From Sinomicrobium weinanense (GTDB lineage: Bacteria > Bacteroidota > Bacteroidia > Flavobacteriales > Flavobacteriaceae), in NCBI RefSeq assembly GCF_018863395.1, contig NZ_JAHKRR010000013.1, positions 43,439-107,438 on the forward strand: a stretch of DNA of 64,000 nucleotides, given 5' to 3'. Made by a program: the position numbers and the translations under genes. Position 1 is the stretch's first letter, and each line of letters begins with the position of its first letter. The notes beneath the pieces were generated by a model. That model saw only the letters and a list, made by a program, of their open reading frames with translations. It was not told where the DNA came from and searched no databases. This document shows positions 27,287 through 37,200 of the stretch, piece after piece.

Positions 27287-28840
27287 ATGAAAAAAATATT
27301 GAATATAGTATTGGTACTAACACTGTTTTCCCTGGTTTTTGGCGGATGTAGTAAATTTCTTGAAGAAGATCTGAGGGACCAGATCGCAGTGGATAATTTT
27401 TTTAACAACGATCAGGAGGCCCTGTTAGCGGTTAACGGCCTGTACCGGATTCTGCACAGGCCAAGTATGTACCGTACACGCGGATTGGACAACTATTACG
27501 TAAACGGTGCCGATGAAGTCGGGCCAAGCAGGAATGTGAATGGCGAGATCCACAATTACCTGATAAACGAAGGTGTTGCCGATGGTGATGCCAACTGGGC
27601 AGCTTGTTATGAAATAGTCAGAAATGCCTCGTTGTATATTACCAACCTCGAGGGCAATGAAAAGATATCGGAAGAAATCCGTAACCAGGCCTTGGGAGAA
27701 TCCCTGTTTATCAGGGCGTTGGCATATTTTCACCTGACCAACCTGTGGGGAGACGTGCCGTATTTCAGGGAATTATTGCCTTTGGACGAACTGGGGTCAC
27801 TGGAACGCTACCCGAAAGATGAAATAAGGGCAGATATGAAGGAAGACCTGGGCAGGGCGTTTGAGTTATTACCCGGTACCTCTTCCGGCTCCGACCTGGG
27901 ACGTGCCACAAAATGGGCTGCAGCCACATTAAAGGCAAAATTCCATTTATTTGACAAGGAATGGGCGGCAACCAAAACAGAATGCGACAGGATTATCAAC
28001 GATTCACCGCATCAGCTACTGGGTGATTTTGCTGCGGTATTTGATCAGACAAATCCCTCGGATCAATATAATGATGAACAGATTTTTGTGGTAGATTTTA
28101 CGACCGATGGTGTTTTCGGTGATTCAGGCACAAGCAGAACAGACGATTACAATCCGAGGTTGCGTGACGAACCTAAAAACAGGAATAACCGTCCGGACGG
28201 GCCGGGAACACCTACGAGATGGGAGCTTTTACAGGCAGATCTTCAGGCTATTGATCAGGACATGTCCGGTTTTGGCTGGGCCATTCCTTTGCCTGAACTG
28301 GCAGACCAAAGCAATTGGGATCCCGATGATCTGAGGTACGATGCTACTATAGTCAGGGAATACCTGGGATATGAACTTCAATTCCCGTATTTCAGGAAGA
28401 ACTGGAACCTGAACAATACCTCCCCCCGTTCAAATCATAATGAGAACTACGTAGTGTTCAGACTGGCCGATATATACCTCATGGCCGCCGAAGCCGAAAA
28501 CGAAATGAACGGGCCGGGCAATGCGTACCCCTATGTGAACAAGGTCAGGGAACGGGCCTTTGAACCCGATAAGCCCTGGTCGGGGATGAGCCAGCAACAG
28601 TTCAGGGAAGCCATGTATGACGAACGTAAGTTTGAACTGTGTGCAGAAGGCTGGCGCCGTATGGACCTGATCCGTTGGGGCATATTGCTTGATGTGGTGA
28701 AGAATGTTCAGCACAGGCCGTGGAATAACCCGGCAAGCAATATCCAATCCTATCACGTTCTGTTACCTGTCCCCCAGGACGAAATATTGTTGAACCCCAA
28801 TCTTTTAAACAACGATCCGACTAATAATGGTTACAGGTAA
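27287..28840 (+). CDS. SusD/RagB-type surface lipoprotein (3)
   Basis: 517-residue SusD partner of the preceding SusC. Lipobox FGGC (Cys21), mature start SKFLEEDLRD, TPR core with GESLFIRALAYFHLTNLWGDVPY, and the conserved C-terminal YDERKFELCAEGWRRMDLIRWG, ending in NNGYR. Length is normal. It would hold the oligosaccharide at the mouth of the transporter. It is followed by a small gap with an imperfect hairpin, then two sulfatases and the trefoil enzyme on the same strand, which together look like one locus. Confidence 0.95.
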   Translation: MKKILNIVLVLTLFSLVFGGCSKFLEEDLRDQIAVDNFFNNDQEALLAVNGLYRILHRPSMYRTRGLDNYYVNGADEVGPSRNVNGEIHNYLINEGVADGDANWAACYEIVRNASLYITNLEGNEKISEEIRNQALGESLFIRALAYFHLTNLWGDVPYFRELLPLDELGSLERYPKDEIRADMKEDLGRAFELLPGTSSGSDLGRATKWAAATLKAKFHLFDKEWAATKTECDRIINDSPHQLLGDFAAVFDQTNPSDQYNDEQIFVVDFTTDGVFGDSGTSRTDDYNPRLRDEPKNRNNRPDGPGTPTRWELLQADLQAIDQDMSGFGWAIPLPELADQSNWDPDDLRYDATIVREYLGYELQFPYFRKNWNLNNTSPRSNHNENYVVFRLADIYLMAAEAENEMNGPGNAYPYVNKVRERAFEPDKPWSGMSQQQFREAMYDERKFELCAEGWRRMDLIRWGILLDVVKNVQHRPWNNPASNIQSYHVLLPVPQDEILLNPNLLNNDPTNNGYR

Positions 28841-28860
28841 TATTCGGAGCAAATAAACCG

Positions 28861-28896
28861 TCCGGAGTTCCTGAAAAAAATAAAGGATGCTCCGGA
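28861..28896 (+). terminator. Imperfect hairpin after susD (3)
   Basis: TCCGGAG (28861-28867) pairs with CTCCGGA (28890-28896) over an A-rich loop. There is no T-run, so it may be a weak attenuator or mRNA-stabilising hairpin that lowers expression of the sulfatases relative to susCD. That role is inference. Confidence 0.35.
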
Positions 28897-28936
28897 ATAG
28901 TGTTATTGGAAAGAGTGTCAATAATTATTCAAAGAA

Positions 28937-30373
28937 ATGAATCAGAAGAAATACCATAACTGCTGGTTTACAAACGACCGGGTACATATGGCTGCCCTGA
29001 TCCTGTTCTTGCTGTTGTTTGCCGAAAGCACAGGCAGGTCGAACATTCGAAAAGAGGCTGCCCAGAGGAAAATCAACATCGTGGTGATTTATGCCGATGA
29101 CCTGGGGTGGACCGATCTCAGTTGCTACGGTAGTGATTTGTATGAAACCCCAGCCATCGATAAACTGGCCCGGGAGGGAGTAAAACTGACCGATGCCTAT
29201 GCGGCCTGTACGGTTTGTTCGCCATCAAGAGCGGCACTGATGACGGGAAAATATCCGGCCAGGCTTCGTATTACGGACTGGATCGAAGGGTACAACTATC
29301 CGGATACAAAGTTAAAGGCACCGGGCTGGACGATGTATTTGGACACTGCAGAAACTACCATTGCAGAAGAACTGAAAAAGGCTGGTTACACCACCGGTAT
29401 TGTCGGTAAGTGGCATCTGGGTGAAAAACCTGTGTACTGGCCGGAACATCACGGTTTTGATGTTAATATAGGAGGATATAAACGGGGACGTCCGGGATCG
29501 TATTTTTATCCATATAAGGGAAAAAATCCCGATTTGGGAACCCCTCCCGGCCTTGAAAAGGGGAATGATCATGAATATCTGACCTACCGTCTGACCGAAG
29601 AGGCTTCCCACTTTATACGCCGGAATAAAAACGATCCTTTTTTTCTCTATTTTCCACATTATGCTGTTCATACGCCATTACAGACCCCGGATTCACTGAT
29701 CCAATATTATAAAGGCAAGAACAAGAAAGGCAGGCAGCACCGTAATCCCGTCTATGCGGCTATGATACATGCACTAGATCAAAGTGTGGCCCGTATCCTG
29801 GAAGTATTGGAAGAAGAAGGGCTTGCAGGACGCACAGCTATTTTTTTTACCAGTGACAACGGTGGACTGGTATTACGGGAAGTAACGGATAACACTCCAC
29901 TTAGGGCAGGCAAAGGTTCTGCCTATGAGGGTGGGGTCCGCGTGCCGTTTATTGCCAGGATACCGGGTGTTACCCCGGAATCCGTTACTTGTTCCGAACC
30001 GGTAGTTACCATGGATTTATTCCCTACCATCACGGAACTGGCCGGCCTGGGAAAGAAGGAAAACGACGGAAAAAGCCTGATGGATTTGTTAAAAGACCCG
30101 CAATCAGAACTTGACCGGCCGGCGATATTCTGGCATTACCCCCATTATCACCCCGGTGGCGCAACTCCTTATTCGGCCATACGCCAGGGCGATTGGAAAC
30201 TTATTCATTTTTTTGAGGACAATCGCGATGAGCTATACAACCTGAAGGAAGACATTGGAGAATCCCGTGACCTGGCTTCCTGGATGGCGGACAAGACCCT
30301 GGAACTGAAACAGGTCCTGGAATTGTGGTGGAGAGAAACAAAAGCGCAAATGCCCCTGAAAAACCTTCGCTGA
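28937..30373 (+). CDS. Sulfatase, CSPSR active site
   Basis: 478-residue S1-type sulfatase. The N-terminus looks like a signal peptide after a longer start (hydrophobic stretch MAALILFLLLFAE around residues 18-30) without a clear lipobox, so it is probably periplasmic. INIVVIYADDLGWTDLSCYG holds the metal ligands, the formylglycine motif CSPSR is at Cys94, and GKWHLGEKPVYWPEHHGFD and the TAIFFTSDNGG strand complete the core. The C-terminal subdomain (RQGDWKLIHFFEDN, ELYNLKEDIGE) is intact. Sequence pattern and length are close to the sulfatase at 14758. It is second-last but two in the susCD block and 41 bases before the next sulfatase. Confidence 0.95.
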   Translation: MNQKKYHNCWFTNDRVHMAALILFLLLFAESTGRSNIRKEAAQRKINIVVIYADDLGWTDLSCYGSDLYETPAIDKLAREGVKLTDAYAACTVCSPSRAALMTGKYPARLRITDWIEGYNYPDTKLKAPGWTMYLDTAETTIAEELKKAGYTTGIVGKWHLGEKPVYWPEHHGFDVNIGGYKRGRPGSYFYPYKGKNPDLGTPPGLEKGNDHEYLTYRLTEEASHFIRRNKNDPFFLYFPHYAVHTPLQTPDSLIQYYKGKNKKGRQHRNPVYAAMIHALDQSVARILEVLEEEGLAGRTAIFFTSDNGGLVLREVTDNTPLRAGKGSAYEGGVRVPFIARIPGVTPESVTCSEPVVTMDLFPTITELAGLGKKENDGKSLMDLLKDPQSELDRPAIFWHYPHYHPGGATPYSAIRQGDWKLIHFFEDNRDELYNLKEDIGESRDLASWMADKTLELKQVLELWWRETKAQMPLKNLR

Positions 30374-30414
30374 ATAATATCAACCTAAATCTTCGAATAA
30401 CTAAAAATTTTTAA

Positions 30415-31905
30415 ATGAAAAGACTCAACAGGTATTTTATGGTTCTCTTTGTTTTTCTGGTTCTGACTTCATGCATAGACACAGGTAATAAGAGGAAAAA
30501 TGAGAAAACATCATTAAATGCAGCTACTGTACAAAAGAAACCTAACATCATTTATATTCTTGCCGATGACCTGGGCTATGGTGACCTGGGCTGTTATGGG
30601 CAAACAAAATTCAAAACGCCGAATATTGATAAGCTCGCTTCACAGGGAATGATGTTTACACAACATTATTCGGGAAGTACGGTCTGTGCCCCTTCCCGTT
30701 CCGCTTTACTGACGGGAATGCACACCGGGCATACCGCTGTAAGGGGAAATAAGGAGATCCAGCCCGAAGGGCAGTACCCCATACCGGATAATACATATAC
30801 CCTGGCTGAGGCTATGAAGAAAGCGGGATATGTAACCGGAGCATTCGGCAAATGGGGACTGGGTTTCCCGGGCTCCGAAGGAGATCCTGTGAACCAGGGG
30901 TTTGATGTATTCTACGGGTATAATTGTCAGCGCCTCGGGCATCATTATTATCCGCGGCACCTCTGGTCCAATAAAGATTCTGTTGTCCTGGCACAGAATT
31001 CCGGAAAAAAAAAGGAAGTGTATGCGCCCGCGCTTATCCACGAAAAGACCCTGGAGTTTATAGAACAGTATAAAGAAGAACCCTTCTTTTTATACGTACC
31101 GTCGATTATCCCCCATGCTGAACTGGCCGCTCCCGAAGTGTTCATGAAAAAGAACCGGGGCAAATACCTCCCGGAGAAGGCCTATAAGGGCCTGGATGAT
31201 GGGCCGGAATACCGGAAAGGACCTTATGAATCCCAGACGGAAACACATGCGGCTTTCGTGTCCATGATAGAAGTGTTGGATGAACAGGTTGGAGAGATCA
31301 TGCAGAAACTGGAAGAACTGGGACTTGACGATAATACCATGGTGGTTTTCACTTCAGATAATGGTCCGCACAGGGAAGGAGGAGCAGATCCGGAATATTT
31401 TAACAGTAACGGTCCTTTCAAAGGGACAAAAAGGGATTTATACGAAGGCGGTATCCGCGTTCCTATGATCGTCAAATGGCCAGGAAAGGTCGAACCGGGA
31501 AGCTTCACAGACCATCTTTCTGCATTTTGGGACGTATTTCCCACCTTTTCCGAGATCATCGGTGTTGAAGTTCCGGATAACATAGACGGAATCTCATTTC
31601 TGCCCGAATTGCTGGGCCATAAAGATGAACAGGCAAAACACCAATATTTATACTGGGAATTTCACGAAAAAGGAGGGCGCCAGGCCGTGAGGATGGGCGA
31701 CTGGAAAGCGGTAAAATACAATGTACTGCAACAACCGGATGCGCCTTTGGAATTGTATAACCTTGCCGACGATATCGGGGAAGAACACAATATTGCCGGT
31801 CAACACCCGGAGATCGTGGAGCAGATGGGGGGCATTCTGGATACAGTGAGGACCCCGTCGCAGGTATTTACATTTAGTCAGAGTACTTATCTCAACAGTA
31901 AGTGA
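30415..31905 (+). CDS. Sulfatase lipoprotein, arylsulfatase-A-like
   Basis: 496-residue S1-type sulfatase. Lipobox LTSC (Cys20), PNIIYILADDLGYGDLGCYG, the formylglycine motif CAPSR at Cys91 and the following GMHTGHTAVRGN segment. FGKWGLGFPGSEGDP, YGYNCQRLGHHYYPRHLW and VFTSDNGPHREGG are typical of a subgroup of bacterial sulfatases resembling arylsulfatase A. The C-terminal part (RMGDWKAVKYN, ELYNLADDIGEEHN) is complete. It differs clearly from its neighbour at 28937, so the two probably remove sulfates from different positions. Precise substrate unknown. Confidence 0.95.
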   Translation: MKRLNRYFMVLFVFLVLTSCIDTGNKRKNEKTSLNAATVQKKPNIIYILADDLGYGDLGCYGQTKFKTPNIDKLASQGMMFTQHYSGSTVCAPSRSALLTGMHTGHTAVRGNKEIQPEGQYPIPDNTYTLAEAMKKAGYVTGAFGKWGLGFPGSEGDPVNQGFDVFYGYNCQRLGHHYYPRHLWSNKDSVVLAQNSGKKKEVYAPALIHEKTLEFIEQYKEEPFFLYVPSIIPHAELAAPEVFMKKNRGKYLPEKAYKGLDDGPEYRKGPYESQTETHAAFVSMIEVLDEQVGEIMQKLEELGLDDNTMVVFTSDNGPHREGGADPEYFNSNGPFKGTKRDLYEGGIRVPMIVKWPGKVEPGSFTDHLSAFWDVFPTFSEIIGVEVPDNIDGISFLPELLGHKDEQAKHQYLYWEFHEKGGRQAVRMGDWKAVKYNVLQQPDAPLELYNLADDIGEEHNIAGQHPEIVEQMGGILDTVRTPSQVFTFSQSTYLNSK

Positions 31906-31973
31906 TTTAAGTATGGTGAAATATATGTTAACCATCGGAAATTTCACTGCTCATTATCAAAAATCAGTGTAAA

Positions 31974-34004
31974 ATGAAACGTAGAGTCATACATGCCGGG
32001 ACAAAATTAGACATGCCCGGGAAACGGCAAAAAAAGAATACATGGGTAAAATACCTGGTATTGGCCGGTGTAGTCTTCTCTTCCTGTGAAAAGGAAGTTT
32101 TTGAGGAAAAGACCCCGCCACAGGCCGAAGCATCACCCATGGTATTTGTCGGTGCTTCGGATTACAGCATGCAGGTTAATACCCAAAACCAGATGCAAAA
32201 GATCACACAGTGGGGGCATGACATCAAGCAGGATAATAAAGCTGCAAACCTGACCGTAGCGGCTTGCCAACAGATCTTTCAAAACGGGAAGTTCAATTTA
32301 CTGCGGATCCCGATCTACGGGCAGGCCCATAATCCGGACGGATCGGTAAAAGAAGACTACCTGGTAAGAATGGCCCCTGTCAGTGTTCAGGACAATACGA
32401 CGAAATGGGAAATAATCCCGGCCCAAAACGATTGGTTCTATATCAGAAACACGGCATATAACCAATACATTAAAGGTTTTGACGACGATGCGGTTGAAAT
32501 TGCGCCGACCACCAACACAGGTTCCTGGACGCAATGGAAACTGGTAGATGCCGGTGATGGGTGGTCTTACATTAAAAGTCGGGGCCTTCAAAAGTATATG
32601 AGGGGAAAAAGCAATAATGCCATACACCTTACCGATGCTACCAGTACGGGTGTTTACACCCAGTGGAAATTAGTGGATACCGGTGATGGTTACCGGTATA
32701 TTGAAAACCGGGGGCACAACACATACATACAGGCTGGCGGAAACCCCTATGAGGCGATCGTCGATGCGATTAACCGGGCCAAGAGCAACGGGAACCCCGA
32801 TCTGTATGCTTCGCATAAAATTTATGACAGCCAGGACTTTCGCACCTACCACAATGTTAATTTCGGCCCGTTTTACACGACAAATGGCATTGATGCTACC
32901 GGGTTTGCATCAGCTATAGATGCCTTTATCGATTACATCTATGCACAAACCGGCAAAACAATAAAATACCTGGCGCCCAGGTGCGAGTTGGGAAATCACT
33001 GGACTACGGACGATTTTATTCAGGTGGTCAGTAACCTTACCCACAGCCCGCTCATTGTAAGCCCGGAAGCTGCCAATTGTACAAATTCGGTCGATTGGTG
33101 GCCGGCGGTGTCCCGGGTGACCGATGTAAAATCCACCCACAACAAAGAATTGGCCCCCGACTGGCCTGCAGGCGCAGAATTTAATTGGAATGGAGAAACC
33201 ATAGGTGGCAATTCAGAAAAATTTTACCGCCTGATCAACGAATTCAACCAGTCGTTTTACAAGGGAAAAGTTACCGGGGTGGTCTTTTGGGGGGACCCTC
33301 ATCTCAATAACACCAACGAAGACAACAACAATGGCCCCTTCCGAAGGGAGTTGGTAGAAGCCTCGTCCTATCCCCTGGTGCAATGCGATACTGTTTCGTA
33401 TAGCTACGGTGCTGCGGCTATTGCTTTTAAAACCGATACGGCAGATAAGACCAAAATCTTTTACGGCGCTTTGGGAACTGTGAATTTTACTTTTGACGGC
33501 ATATTGAACGTGTCCAGTATACCGGCTGACGCCACAGGCATTACGGGCAGTTCATTTATTATGAATGCCACGGGGAGCCAGGACTATCGTTCGTTTACCG
33601 TTAAAACCGGGTCTACTGCTATCGATATGGTTTCCACCGGCAGTCAGGGAGGAGATACGCAATGGGAAAAAATACCCTCCGAAGGTGAGTGGTTTTATCT
33701 CAGGAACAAGGCCTATGACCATTATGCAAAAGGCTTTGATAACGATTGTATAAGATTGGCATATACCGATAATACGGGAACCTGGACCCAATGGAAACTG
33801 GTGGATGCCGGTGAGGGGTGGTACCACCTCGAAAACCGCGGCTTTCAGAAATATATGAGGGGACAGACCGACAATACGATTCACCTTGCTGACAAAACCA
33901 GTACGGGTACCTGGACGCAATGGAAGCTGGTCGATACCGGAAATGGATATTACTATATCCAAAACCGTGGGCATAATAAAAACCTGCAGGCTGGAAAAGG
34001 ATAA
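31974..34004 (+). CDS. Glycoside-hydrolase-like lipoprotein with two ricin-type trefoils
   Basis: 676-residue paralogue of the protein at 17974. Lipobox FSSC (Cys38); a start at 32013 is an alternative. The barrel begins at about 73 (QKITQWGHDIKQ, NLLRIPIYGQAHNPDG). It is interrupted by trefoil 1 at about 137-258 and resumes with YEAIVDAINRAKSNGNPDLYASHK. Candidate catalytic residues by position are Glu338 (APRCELG) and Glu408 (WNGET), and VTGVVFWGDPHLNN is the last barrel strand. After a beta-sandwich, a second full trefoil occupies 558-676 with the same WTQWKLVD units. The second trefoil, absent from the 530-residue paralogue, is probably a carbohydrate-binding module that raises affinity for polymer. 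Last plus-strand gene of the HTCS-1 block. Confidence 0.78.
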   Translation: MKRRVIHAGTKLDMPGKRQKKNTWVKYLVLAGVVFSSCEKEVFEEKTPPQAEASPMVFVGASDYSMQVNTQNQMQKITQWGHDIKQDNKAANLTVAACQQIFQNGKFNLLRIPIYGQAHNPDGSVKEDYLVRMAPVSVQDNTTKWEIIPAQNDWFYIRNTAYNQYIKGFDDDAVEIAPTTNTGSWTQWKLVDAGDGWSYIKSRGLQKYMRGKSNNAIHLTDATSTGVYTQWKLVDTGDGYRYIENRGHNTYIQAGGNPYEAIVDAINRAKSNGNPDLYASHKIYDSQDFRTYHNVNFGPFYTTNGIDATGFASAIDAFIDYIYAQTGKTIKYLAPRCELGNHWTTDDFIQVVSNLTHSPLIVSPEAANCTNSVDWWPAVSRVTDVKSTHNKELAPDWPAGAEFNWNGETIGGNSEKFYRLINEFNQSFYKGKVTGVVFWGDPHLNNTNEDNNNGPFRRELVEASSYPLVQCDTVSYSYGAAAIAFKTDTADKTKIFYGALGTVNFTFDGILNVSSIPADATGITGSSFIMNATGSQDYRSFTVKTGSTAIDMVSTGSQGGDTQWEKIPSEGEWFYLRNKAYDHYAKGFDNDCIRLAYTDNTGTWTQWKLVDAGEGWYHLENRGFQKYMRGQTDNTIHLADKTSTGTWTQWKLVDTGNGYYYIQNRGHNKNLQAGKG

Positions 34005-34231
34005 AAAGGTACGGAAAAAGGGTTGTTTACCAATGCGTAATTTTCGTTCAGGCCATTGATATTTAATTAAAGGCTGTATGGCAAAACCGATTATTGTTCG
34101 GTTTATGTTAAGATTCAGAGGTAAATAATGGAATATCCGGATAATGTAAATGAAGGAAGAGATACTATCGCACATCTTAAGGCTACAGTGTTTAATAATG
34201 TTATGGAGTTTGAAGTTACCTTTTTCAGAAA
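34005..34231. terminator. Convergent intergenic region with small hairpin
   Basis: The trefoil enzyme gene and HTCS-2 converge here. AAACCGA (34084-34090) pairs with TCGGTTT (34098-34104) around a 7-base loop and may act as a terminator in both directions, although it lacks a strong T-run. Nothing else stands out. Confidence 0.35.
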
Positions 34232-37200
34232 TCACCTTCCAGTTTTTTTCCTTTTATATTCGGAAGGGGTTACCTTAAAAAACTCCTTAAAGCATTTTCG
34301 GAAATATTTTAAGTCGTTAAAGCCTACTTCATAGGCGATTTGGGAAATGTTCATGGTGGTCCGGGAGATCAGCAGCCCGGCCCTCTTGAGCCGGATGGTG
34401 CGGATAAATGCCGAAAGGTTCTGCCCGGTGAGGGCCTTTAATTTGGTATAGATCACCGTTCGGCTCATGTTCATCTGGTCTGTAAACATGGCGGTATTGA
34501 AATCCTGATCGGTAATGTGCTGTTCTACGACGGCGATCGCTTTTTCGAGAAAGAGTTCGTCGGCAGATGTTATGTTCAGTTTTTTAGGTTCCAGGATCAG
34601 GTCTTTTTTGAATTTGCGTTTCAGGTTTTCCCTTGTTTTCAGCAAATTATCTACCCTGGTTTTTAAGATCCCGGCATCAAAGGGCTTGGTAATATAGGCA
34701 TCTGCCCCGGTCCTGTACCCTTTTTCCTGGTGTACCGGCGAGGTTTTTGCCGTGAGCAGTATGACCGGGATATGACTGGTGATCAGGGTTGTTTTAATAC
34801 GGTCGCACAATTCGAAACCGTCCATGACAGGCATGCTTACATCGCTTATGATCAGGTCTACCGGGTTGTCGTGGGCTATGGAGATGGCCTGCTCCCCGTT
34901 TTCGGCGGCAAAAATACGGTAGCTGTCCTCAAATATTTCCTTGATAAAGTCCTGTACGTCCGGGTTGTCTTCTACGATCAATAAGCCGGGAAGGCCTTCC
35001 CTGTATACCTCCGCGGAAGGTGCGGGCGCCGTTCTCTCCGGTGGTTTGGTATTTTCGGTACCCGTATCTATAAAAAACTCATAGTCACCGATGTTCCCAG
35101 CTCCGTCAATACGTTCGCTTTCCGATAAGTGGCTGTTGCCCAATCTGAGGAAAACACTGAAACGGGTGCCTTTGGCTTCCGAGCTTTTTACAGTTATTTT
35201 GCCTTTGTGAAGTTCTACCAGCCTTTTGGTGAGGGACAGCCCTATACCGGACCCGGGGTCTTTTTGGCCCTGGTCGAGCTGGTAAAACCTGTCGAAAATA
35301 AACCTGAGCTCGTTTCCGGGGATGACAGGGCCAAAGTTTATAACGTCTATTTTAACATAGTCTGCCGGCTTTGCCCCTTGTTTTTTTGAAGTTGTGGCAA
35401 CCTTGATAATGATCTTGTCGTTATCGGTAAATTTAAAGGCGTTGGAGAGCAGGTTAAACAAAATTTTCTTCAGCTTGATCTTGTCAAACCACACTTCGAT
35501 ATTTTTATGTTCGGCGATCCATTGATATTCGATGTTTTTTTTCGCCGCCAATGCATCGAACGACTTTTTAATGTCTGCGATAAAGGGAACGATATTACCC
35601 TTTGAAGCCCGGAGGAAGAGTATTCCGGACTCGCTTTTCCTGAAATCGAGTATCTGGTTGATAAGCTGAAGCAGCATCCGGGCATTCCGGTACATGATCT
35701 CGTGTTGTTCCCGGATATAAGGGTCGCCCGAATTTTTCCGGATCATTTTTTCAAGCGGGCCTATGATCAGTGTCAGCGGGGTCCGGAAATCGTGCGAAAC
35801 ATCGGTAAACAGCCTCAGCTTTAAGCGGTTTATTTCTTCCAGCCGTTCCTTTTCCTTTTTTTCCTTGATCCGGAGTAAGATCAGTTTGCGGATATACAGA
35901 GCTATTCCGATGCAAAAAACTGCGTAGAGCAGGTAGGCCCACCACGTTTTCCAGGGCGCGGGCAGGACCCCGATGTTCAGGGAATCCCCTTCTTCGTTCC
36001 ACACGCCGTCGTTGTTGGCCCCCCTGACCCTGAACACGTAATTTCCCGGGCCGATGTTGGTATAGAAGGCCTTTTTCCGGTTTCCGGCATCATTCCAGGT
36101 TTTATCCAGGCCTTCGAGCATATAGGCAAACTCGTTTTTTTCGGGCTGCATATAGCTCAGGGCCGTAAAGTCGATGCTGAAATTATTCTCATGGTGCTTT
36201 AGCGTGATCTTTGAAACGGAATCGGTGATGATGGCATAGGGCGAATTGTTGACCTCGAGATGACTGATGTCTATTTCGGGCACAAACGTATTTCTCCGGA
36301 TGTCACTGGGATTAAAATAGGTAAGCCCGTTGGTGCCCCCGAAAAACAACTCCCTGTTGCCGGTTTTTAAAAAGGAGCCATAGTTGAACTCGTTTCCCTG
36401 GAGGCCATCGGACTTGTAGTAATTCTTTACGGCGTTCGACCCGGTGTTCAGCCGGCTGATGCCGTTGTTGGTACTGATCCAGATATTGCCGTTGTCATCG
36501 GGGAGTATGCCGTATATAATATCGTTGGGCAGGCCTTCCCGGGTGCCGTAAGCTTCCGCTTTTTTGAGTTTGGGATCGTACATGAACAGGCCCTGCCCTT
36601 CGGTGCCGATCCAGTAATTGTTATAATTGTCTATAAAGATACAATTGATGTAGAGGGGAGGTTCTTTTTTTGAAGTCTTTTTTATCGGGATTTTGCTTCT
36701 TTTTTTCGTGGTGATGTTTATGGTTTCGAGCCCGTTGTCACCGCCTACGAGCAATACGTCGGGGTTTGGGGTCTGCACGATGTCCATGACGGTCCTTATA
36801 TCGCTGTCAAACCTCGACAGTTGTTTGGTCTGTATATCATACCTAATAAGCCCGCCTGTCAATGTCCCGATCCAGATATTCCCTTTTTTATCTTCGAGCA
36901 GCGTCAATACTTTATAGGCTTTCAGGGAAATGTTGCCCGATTCCGGAAAATCGACCTCTTCAAACCGGAGCGGTTTTTTCCGGGGATCTAAAAAATTGAC
37001 GCCCCCGTCGTGGATCCCTACCCAGATATTGTTGTTCCGGTCCAGGATCACCGATTTTACATTGTTGGCACTGAGGCTGTTTTTATCATCAGGGTCGTTT
37101 TTGTAGTAGGTGAACTCCCCTGTTTTTCTGTTGTAAAAATTAAGCCCTCCTCCTTCGGTGCCTATCCACAGGTTGCCGTCGGGGTCTTCGGCCATACCGC

